This document shows, in pieces, positions 58,248 to 64,000 of a stretch of DNA of 64,000 nucleotides (position 1 is its first letter; each line of letters starts with the position of its first letter). The DNA is taken from contig DKWV01000026.1 in NCBI GenBank assembly GCA_002491905.1, forward strand, positions 9,229 to 73,228, read 5' to 3'. The translations under genes were made by a program, and so were the position numbers. The stretch is from Lachnospiraceae bacterium UBA7143. GTDB lineage: Bacteria; Bacillota; Clostridia; Lachnospirales; Lachnospiraceae. Below the pieces are notes generated by a model, which ran no database searches, was not told the origin of the DNA, and worked only from the letters and a program-made list of their open reading frames with translations.

Positions 58248-59540
58248 TTGGATACCACAGGTGTCATACAACTTGTCTCGCTGGGCGTGCTCGTCTTATT
58301 ATCAGCCTTTTTCTCCTCAGCCGAGACTGCTTTTTCAACTGTAAACCGTGTGCGTCTGCGCACTTTAGCGGAAGAGAACCACAAGGGAGCCATCCGTGTG
58401 CTCGCCATTTTAGACCAGTACGGAAAAATGCTGAGCGCCATCCTGATCGGCAACAACATCGTCAATCTCTCCGCCTCCTCCGTTTCCACAACCTTTGCCA
58501 TCAATCTCTGGGGAAATAAGGCCGTGGGAATTGCTACCGGCATACTGACCTTCGTGATTTTAATGTTCGGTGAGATCATTCCCAAAACCTGGGCCATGCA
58601 GCGGGCAGAATCTATTTCCCTTATGTTCGGTCCTGTCATCCGTCTGCTGATGACGGTTCTCACCCCGGTTATCTTTCTGGTGGACATGCTCTCCAACTGG
58701 ATTCTCCGGCTGCTACATATCAGCTCCGAGGGAAACAATTTCAGCATCACGGAAAAAGAGCTGAAGACTTATGTGGATGTAAGCCATGAAGACGGCGTGA
58801 TCGAGTCGGAAGAGCGGACGCTGATCTACAACGTCTTCGACTTCGGCGATACGGTAGCCAAGGACATCATGGTCCCCAGAATCCAGATGACCACTGTGCC
58901 TTTAACCGCCACTTACCAGGAACTGCTTTCCACCTTTCAGTCCTGCATGTTTACGCGTCTCCCCGTCTACGACGAGGACCCGGACCACATTATCGGCATC
59001 GTCAATATCAAAGATTTTATTCTGGTGAAGGATAAGGAAAAGTTCAGCCTCAAAAAGATTCTGCGCGAGGCTTACTATACTTATGAGTACAAGAATGTGT
59101 CGGATCTTCTGATGGAGATCCGGGAGAAATCCTGCAACATCGCCTTTGTCTTAAGCGAGTACGGCGCAACCGTCGGCATGATTACGATAGAGGATATGAT
59201 CGAGGAACTGGTAGGCGAGATCCGCGACGAATACGACGCGGACGAAGAGGAACTGATTCAGGAGAAGGAAGAAGGCCGGTATCTGGTAGAGGGCGGCATG
59301 AAACTGAACGATTTAAGTGATGCCCTGAATATCGCCCTGGATTCCGAGGACTACGATTCCATAGGCGGCCTCATGATCGAAAAACTTGACCGCCTGCCCC
59401 AGGACCAGGAATCCATCACCTTAGAGAACGGCATCGTCCTGCAGGCCTGCGGTATTCAGGACAATCACATAGTGAAAGTACTGATTACCCTTCCTCCCGA
59501 AGAAGAGACAGAAGAGGAACAAGAGCCTGCGGAGTCCTGA
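58248..59540 (+). CDS. CNNM/CorC-type transporter-associated protein (hemolysin family)
   Basis: 430 aa. Membrane DUF21/CNNM domain (about 1-180, with FFSSAETAFS and FGEIIPKTWA), a CBS pair (MVPRIQMTTVP; YGATVGMITIEDMIEELVGEI) and a C-terminal CorC/HlyC domain. Family members transport or regulate Mg and other ions. The start is a TTG at 58248 with AAGGAG eight bases before it; no ATG fits. Confidence 0.9.
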   Translation: MDTTGVIQLVSLGVLVLLSAFFSSAETAFSTVNRVRLRTLAEENHKGAIRVLAILDQYGKMLSAILIGNNIVNLSASSVSTTFAINLWGNKAVGIATGILTFVILMFGEIIPKTWAMQRAESISLMFGPVIRLLMTVLTPVIFLVDMLSNWILRLLHISSEGNNFSITEKELKTYVDVSHEDGVIESEERTLIYNVFDFGDTVAKDIMVPRIQMTTVPLTATYQELLSTFQSCMFTRLPVYDEDPDHIIGIVNIKDFILVKDKEKFSLKKILREAYYTYEYKNVSDLLMEIREKSCNIAFVLSEYGATVGMITIEDMIEELVGEIRDEYDADEEELIQEKEEGRYLVEGGMKLNDLSDALNIALDSEDYDSIGGLMIEKLDRLPQDQESITLENGIVLQACGIQDNHIVKVLITLPPEEETEEEQEPAES

Positions 59541-60150
59541 TGAGCCGCTCCTCACACGCCCCTTCGCTCCGCAGCTTTTCCTCGGTGCGGAACCCCCAGG
59601 TAACGCTGATGCAGGGCAGCGACGCATTTTTCGCCGTCCTGATATCCACCTCGGAATCCCCCACATAAACTGCGCGGGAAGCATCGCTCCCAAGCTCACG
59701 AAGCGCCCGGTACACCGTATCGGGCGCAGGCTTTCTTCTCACTTCTGCGCTTTCCCCGATGGCCACCGTAATAACTTCCCCAAAATATTTTTTGCACAAT
59801 TTCTTAACCGCGCCGTCAAATTTGTTGGAGACCACGGCGAGGCGGTATCCCTGCTCCTTTAATGCAGCTAACATCTCCGGCACACCGTCGTAGGGGGCCG
59901 TCTTATCCTCACAGTGTTCGGCGTAATGCGCCTTGAACGCCGCCAGGGAAGCCTCATAAGCGGGATTATCCACCCCCTGCGGAATACTGCGCTCCAAAAG
60001 CGTCGGCGCGCCGTTTCCCAAAAAGGCCCGAACCTCTTCAATTGAATGCACAGGAAACCCAAACTTTTCCATAACGTAATTGACGCTGTCCGTCAGGTCC
60101 TCCAGCGTGTCCAGAAGCGTCCCGTCCAAATCAAAGATAACCGTGTCCAT
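59485..60150 (-). CDS. HAD-family phosphatase, phosphoglycolate phosphatase-like
   Basis: 221 aa. HAD motif I DLDGTLLDT (about 7-15), cap domain, motif II VVSNKFDG, Lys in VRRKPAPDT and motif IV YVGDSEVD. Fits Gph/PpaX-like enzymes; the exact substrate cannot be read. Its 3' end overlaps the convergent CNNM gene by 56 bp. GAGAGGAAAA lies before the ATG. Confidence 0.88.
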   Translation of the reverse strand: MDTVIFDLDGTLLDTLEDLTDSVNYVMEKFGFPVHSIEEVRAFLGNGAPTLLERSIPQGVDNPAYEASLAAFKAHYAEHCEDKTAPYDGVPEMLAALKEQGYRLAVVSNKFDGAVKKLCKKYFGEVITVAIGESAEVRRKPAPDTVYRALRELGSDASRAVYVGDSEVDIRTAKNASLPCISVTWGFRTEEKLRSEGACEERLIRTPQALVPLLSLLREEG

Positions 60151-60179
60151 TCGATTTTCCTCTCAATCCTTTGAGACTC

Positions 60180-60226
60180 GCAAACCCGTGCTTCGCACTC
60201 TATGTCCGCCTTCGTCGGACGTTTGC
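60180..60226. repeat. Three-way-junction-like fold between gph-like and sseB-like genes
   Basis: Outer GCAAAC/GTTTGC (60180-60185 and 60221-60226) encloses two hairpins GTGC-TTC-GCAC (60188-60198) and GTCCG/CGGAC (60204-60220). Could be a dispersed intergenic repeat of the genome or a structured RNA. Confidence 0.45.
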
Positions 60227-60242
60227 TCGTTCACGCCGCAAG

Positions 60243-60276
60243 AAAAATAAATGCCGCTTCGCGTCGCTTATTTTTC
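60243..60276 (-). terminator. Terminator at the end of the SseB-like gene
   Basis: AAAAATAA/TTATTTTT arms (60243-60250 and 60268-60275) closing a GC-rich inner hairpin; on the minus strand it begins at the stop codon of the SseB-like gene and ends in ATTTATTTTTC. Confidence 0.75.
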
Positions 60277-61200
60277 TTTTGCGGACAGTGACATGACCGC
60301 CTCAATCTCCGCCCCGTTGTCAGGGGCAGGCTCTACAATTTCATGTTTTCCGTCCGGCATAACCCTGGCTATAAAATTCCCGTCCTTCGTATTTTCCAGC
60401 GCATAATACAGCACTTCCCCCGTATCCCGCTTAAAGACAGCATAGACCCGGTAACACATCCCCTTTTTGTCCGTTCCGTCAGGCATGTCCAGACGGGTAA
60501 GCTGAACCGTGTCCGTGAGATTCAGGGTCATCAGTGAGAAATCTTCCGCCTTGTAACCGCACCTGTCCCCCTTGGGATAGATCTGTTCATAGAACTGCAG
60601 GAGAAACGCCCCCTCCTCCCGCTGCAGCTTCTTAAGGCCCTCCTCCCCATTCTCAAACAGGTACTTTGGCAGAAGAGAAAGCGACACCCGGTTGTGGGCA
60701 AGATCCCGGAACTGCTCTTTCGTCAGTTGGACGGTCTTGACCTGCCCCGCCGCCTTTCTGCGCTTTTCCGCTATCTCCAGAACCGACCTGTTCAGAACCA
60801 TCATTCCAGTGAAAGGATTGACCACCACTTCCTCCACCTTGTCCTGATTGGCCGCCGTCATGGAAACCACCCCCATAAAGGGCATCGCCATCACCATAGG
60901 ACTCTTCTTGTCCTCCGGGATCTGCTCCGGCGAAGTAAAGATGGGCAGCGCCTGCTCTCCTGTCTCCTTCCGCAGCAGACAGGGCACGATTTTCGTCTCC
61001 TTCGGAAACTGCACCGGCTTTCCCGCTTTCAGCTGTTCCATGAGTTCCGGGGCAATATCTTTCGGCGGCATTGCCGGCACCAGCACGATGGATTTCTCCA
61101 AAAGCTCCATCACCTTCACATAGCTGTCACGCTCCTTATCCGACCGAAAAGCCGCTATCGCCTCTTCCAGCGCTTTGTTGTCTATTTTCTGTTCCGCCAT
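60268..61200 (-). CDS. SseB-family protein
   Basis: 310 aa. The stretch VKVMELLEKSIVLVPAMPP followed by a beta-rich region with LPIFTSPEQIP and VNPFTGMMVL is the SseB N-terminal domain (enhanced serine sensitivity family); function unknown. The ATG at 61200 is chosen because GGAGGAAAAT lies before it. It follows aspS by 25 bp and is probably co-transcribed. Confidence 0.85.
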   Translation of the reverse strand: MAEQKIDNKALEEAIAAFRSDKERDSYVKVMELLEKSIVLVPAMPPKDIAPELMEQLKAGKPVQFPKETKIVPCLLRKETGEQALPIFTSPEQIPEDKKSPMVMAMPFMGVVSMTAANQDKVEEVVVNPFTGMMVLNRSVLEIAEKRRKAAGQVKTVQLTKEQFRDLAHNRVSLSLLPKYLFENGEEGLKKLQREEGAFLLQFYEQIYPKGDRCGYKAEDFSLMTLNLTDTVQLTRLDMPDGTDKKGMCYRVYAVFKRDTGEVLYYALENTKDGNFIARVMPDGKHEIVEPAPDNGAEIEAVMSLSAKEK

Positions 61201-61225
61201 ATTTTCCTCCATTCCCAAACGCGAA

Positions 61226-63028
61226 TCAGTCTGATTCCTTTTCAGGCGCAGGCGTAATTGCAATCTGCAGCTCCGCAAGCTGGCTTTCATCCACCGTCCC
61301 CGGCGCTTCCGTCATCAGGCAGGAAGCGTCCTTAATCTTCGGGAACGCAATCACCTCGCGGATGCTTTCCGCATGGGTTAAGAGCATCACAATGCGGTCG
61401 AGGCCGTAGGCAAGGCCCGCATGAGGCGGCACCCCGTATTTGAAAGCGCTTAAGAGGAAGCCGAACTGTTCCCACGCCTTTTCCTTCGTGAAGCCCAGCA
61501 CCTCAAACATTTTCTCCTGAATGTCATCCTGGTGGATCCTGACGGAACCGCCGCCAAGCTCCACCCCGTTTAACACGATGTCGTAAGCTTTCGCGCGCAC
61601 CCTGCCCGGGTCGGAGTCGATATACTGCCAGTCCTCCTCCATCGGCATGGTAAAAGGATGGTGCATCGCCATAAAGCGGTTCTCCTCCTCGCTCCACTCC
61701 AGAAGAGGAAACTCTACAATCCAGAGGAAGTTAAACTGCGACTCGTCGATCAGCCCAAGCTGTTTTCCCAGCTCCACGCGAAGCGCCCCGAGCACACTGC
61801 AGACAATGTTTTTCTGATCCGCCGCAAAGAGAAGCAGATCGCCTTTCTCGCCCTGCATCGCCTGCACCAGTTTCGCAAGCTCCTCCTCCGTCATAAATTT
61901 CGCAAAGGAAGACTTGTAAGTACCGTCCTCCTGCACACTCAGGTATGCCAGTCCCTTCGCTCCGTAACCCTTCGCAAAGTCCACCAGCGCGTCAATCTTT
62001 TTCCGGGGCATACCGGCCTGCCCCTTTGCATTTAAGCCGCGCACGGTACCGCCGTTTTCCAGAGCGGATGTAAACACGCCAAACTCACAGCCCGAAACCA
62101 CATCCGACACATCCGTAAGCTCCATACCGAAACGGGTGTCCGGCTTGTCGGAACCAAACCGGTCCATCGCCTCCTGCCATGTCATGCGCGGCAGGGGAAT
62201 CTGCACATCCAGTCCGATGGCTTCCTTGCAGATATGCTTAAGCAGCCGCTCATTCACATCAATCACATCATCCACGTCCACGAAGGAAAGCTCCATGTCC
62301 GCCTGCGTAAATTCCGGCTGCCTGTCCGCCCGCAGGTCCTCGTCACGGAAACACCTGGCGATCTGGAAATACCTGTCGTAGCCGGAGCACATCAGAAGCT
62401 GCTTGTAGAGCTGGGGCGACTGGGGCAGCGCATAAAAATGTCCCGGATGCACACGGCTCGGCACCAGATAATCCCTCGCTCCCTCCGGCGTGGATTTGCA
62501 CAGGATCGGTGTCTCGATCTCCAGAAAGCCCTCCTTTGCCATGAAGGCGCGCATCTCGGAAACAATCTTGCTCCGCAGCATCAGTTTTTCCTGAATATCC
62601 GGCCTTCTTAAATCCAGATAGCGGTATTTTAAACGGATCTCCTCCTTCGTCTTGGAGTCCGCCTCCACCGGGAACGGCGGTGTCTCGGATTCCGACAGGA
62701 CGCGCACCTGCGCCGCGCGGACCTCGATCTCTCCCGTTTTTAAGTTCTCGTTGACAGCCCCGGAGCGCTTCTCCACCTTGCCGGTGGCGGCGATGACAAA
62801 CTCGCTTCTCATCTTTTCCGCTTTCGCAAAGGCCTCCGCCCCGCAGTCACTCTCCTCAAATATAATCTGCAAAATACCGGAACGGTCGCGCAGATCCACA
62901 AATATGATCCCGCCCTTGTTCCTCTGCTTCTGCACCCATCCCATCACGGTGACTTCTTCCCCCACATTCTGTAAGGAAAGCTCCGCACAGCGATGCGATC
63001 TCTTTAAGCCCTTCATTGATTCTGCCAT
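61226..63028 (-). CDS. aspS: Aspartyl-tRNA synthetase
   Basis: Class II aminoacyl-tRNA synthetase. 600 aa: OB-fold anticodon domain at the N-terminus (GWVQKQRNKGG), motif 2 FRDEDLRADRQPEF, the bacterial GAD insert (about 310-410) and motif 3 GLAYGLDRIVMLL. GAGGG lies before the ATG. Downstream of hisS, a frequent pair in Firmicutes. Confidence 0.97.
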   Translation of the reverse strand: MAESMKGLKRSHRCAELSLQNVGEEVTVMGWVQKQRNKGGIIFVDLRDRSGILQIIFEESDCGAEAFAKAEKMRSEFVIAATGKVEKRSGAVNENLKTGEIEVRAAQVRVLSESETPPFPVEADSKTKEEIRLKYRYLDLRRPDIQEKLMLRSKIVSEMRAFMAKEGFLEIETPILCKSTPEGARDYLVPSRVHPGHFYALPQSPQLYKQLLMCSGYDRYFQIARCFRDEDLRADRQPEFTQADMELSFVDVDDVIDVNERLLKHICKEAIGLDVQIPLPRMTWQEAMDRFGSDKPDTRFGMELTDVSDVVSGCEFGVFTSALENGGTVRGLNAKGQAGMPRKKIDALVDFAKGYGAKGLAYLSVQEDGTYKSSFAKFMTEEELAKLVQAMQGEKGDLLLFAADQKNIVCSVLGALRVELGKQLGLIDESQFNFLWIVEFPLLEWSEEENRFMAMHHPFTMPMEEDWQYIDSDPGRVRAKAYDIVLNGVELGGGSVRIHQDDIQEKMFEVLGFTKEKAWEQFGFLLSAFKYGVPPHAGLAYGLDRIVMLLTHAESIREVIAFPKIKDASCLMTEAPGTVDESQLAELQIAITPAPEKESD

Positions 63029-63083
63029 AATTGTGATTCCCTCTTTTCTGAAGTGTTTGCCTGAACTGATCCAGGCGGCTCCT

Positions 63084-64000
63084 TTATCGTTTCAATTCCT
63101 CTTTATAAAATTCCTCAAAAGCCTCATACCCCTGGGCAGTGAGCTGCTCTTTCTGGAACTTCTTGTTCTTGTTCATCCGCGCCACCAGAATCTGGTTGCC
63201 TTTTCTCCGCTCCGCCTGCGCTTTCGCCATCACCTCGCACAGTTTATCGGAAGGCAGACCCTTCTCCATCAGATACGCGATTTTCTTCCCCGCCTTCGGC
63301 ACCTTGAAGCCGCTCTCTAAAAGCAGCAGGATGATACGCTCAAAGCCGATGGAAAAACCGCAGGCCGGCACGTCATTTCCTGTAAATTTCCCCACCATCT
63401 TATCGTATCTTCCACCGCCGCCGCAGCTTCCGCCAAACTGGGGCATCTCGATCTCAAAAATCGTGCCTGTATAGTAGGACATGCCGCGGACCAGCGTGGG
63501 ATCAAACACCAGCTTAAAGAAGTCGCCCTTGGTGGCCTCCACACTGTCTATGATCTCCTGGAAACTCTCCATTACACCCTCCGGCAGCACGCCCGCAAGT
63601 TTTTCCGTAATGTAGGTGACTGCGTCATCCGCCGCCTCCATTCCCGCAAACAGCGCCAGATATTTTTCCACACTCTCTTTCGGGAAACCGGCCTCCAGAA
63701 GTTCCGCCATGACGCCTTCCCTGCCGATCTTGTCCATCTTATCTAAAATAATGAACACCTGATCGTAAGTCTCTTCGGCGAAACCGCTGTAAGCCGCCAT
63801 CGCCTTTAAAATCTGCCTGTCGTTAATGCGGATGTTGAAATCCTTAAAGCCGATTCTCCCGAGCGTCGTGGTAGTGGCCAAAATCAACTCGATCTCCGCC
63901 AGATTCGTGGCCTCCCCCAGAATGTCGATATCACACTGCATAAACTGGCGGTAACGTCCCCGCTGGGGCCTGTCCGCCCGCCACACATTGCCCATCTGCA
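63084..64000 (-). CDS. hisS: Histidyl-tRNA synthetase, C-terminal part (cut by window edge)
   Basis: Partial: the N-terminus lies beyond base 64000. Visible parts are the end of motif 2 (RPQRGRYRQF), the His-binding motif GMSYYTGTIFE, motif 3 PACGFSIGFERI and the C-terminal anticodon-binding domain. About 300 of the usual 420 or so residues are present. Confidence 0.96.
   Translation of the reverse strand, partial: QMGNVWRADRPQRGRYRQFMQCDIDILGEATNLAEIELILATTTTLGRIGFKDFNIRINDRQILKAMAAYSGFAEETYDQVFIILDKMDKIGREGVMAELLEAGFPKESVEKYLALFAGMEAADDAVTYITEKLAGVLPEGVMESFQEIIDSVEATKGDFFKLVFDPTLVRGMSYYTGTIFEIEMPQFGGSCGGGGRYDKMVGKFTGNDVPACGFSIGFERIILLLLESGFKVPKAGKKIAYLMEKGLPSDKLCEVMAKAQAERRKGNQILVARMNKNKKFQKEQLTAQGYEAFEEFYKEELKR

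Noticed and set aside
60268..63028. T-box riboswitch before aspS
   Set aside because: Only about 55 bp separate hisS and aspS, too short for a T-box; one might precede hisS outside the window.
1..64000. CRISPR array, rRNA or tRNA genes
   Set aside because: No regularly spaced direct repeats with unique spacers and no recognisable tRNA or rRNA sequence were seen on either strand.

Overview
The window is chromosomal DNA of a Gram-positive anaerobe, most likely a Lachnospiraceae member (Clostridia). Evidence: a Firmicutes division and cell-wall cluster (mraZ, rsmH, ftsL-like, two class B PBPs, mraY, murD), the operon murE-priA-def-fmt-zinc peptidase-rsmB-rlmN-prpC-prkC-rsgA, a PASTA-type Ser/Thr kinase, and the clostridial SCIFF peptide with its radical-SAM maturase beside a fused secDF. 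Nearly everything is on the minus strand, so transcription runs right to left.

Layout. 1-10.9 kb: core chromosome (murD to mraZ, then lgt and ychF), with a promoter and a four-repeat MraZ box in front of mraZ. 11.0-39.0 kb: an integrated mobile element of about 28 kb between ychF and rsgA, bounded by a 21-bp direct repeat (10999-11019 and 38969-38989) with a tyrosine integrase and an excisionase-like gene at the left end. 39.2-64 kb: core chromosome again (rsgA to hisS; hisS is cut by the window edge).

The element has no recognisable conjugation or phage-structural genes. Its left, AT-rich half carries replication-type genes: a P-loop ATPase, a ParB-domain protein of 628 aa, a possible replication initiator and a primase-helicase, plus a zeta-like toxin pair. 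Its right, less AT-rich half carries a Rad52-like annealing protein with a YqaJ exonuclease, DUF932 and DUF5688 proteins, a ParM/ParR-like partition pair, a complete NAD-dependent DNA ligase, two different RtcB RNA ligases, the release factor homologue PrfH and a HigBA-type toxin-antitoxin pair. The overall picture is an integrated plasmid-like replicon carrying an RNA- and DNA-repair island.

The most interesting points are: (1) the rtcB2-prfH operon has its own sigma-A-like promoter, a 26-codon leader ORF with a strong ribosome site and a factor-independent terminator before rtcB2, the layout of a ribosome-sensing attenuator; (2) the second rtcB operon also lies behind a short ORF whose stop codon falls in a terminator loop; (3) the integrase promoter lies inside the loop of a terminator hairpin, so only read-through RNA can form it; (4) in the core chromosome a probable response-regulator-controlled small RNA with a C-rich anti-Shine-Dalgarno segment lies between murE and recJ. 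All functional statements are read from sequence and from family knowledge; no database search was possible.
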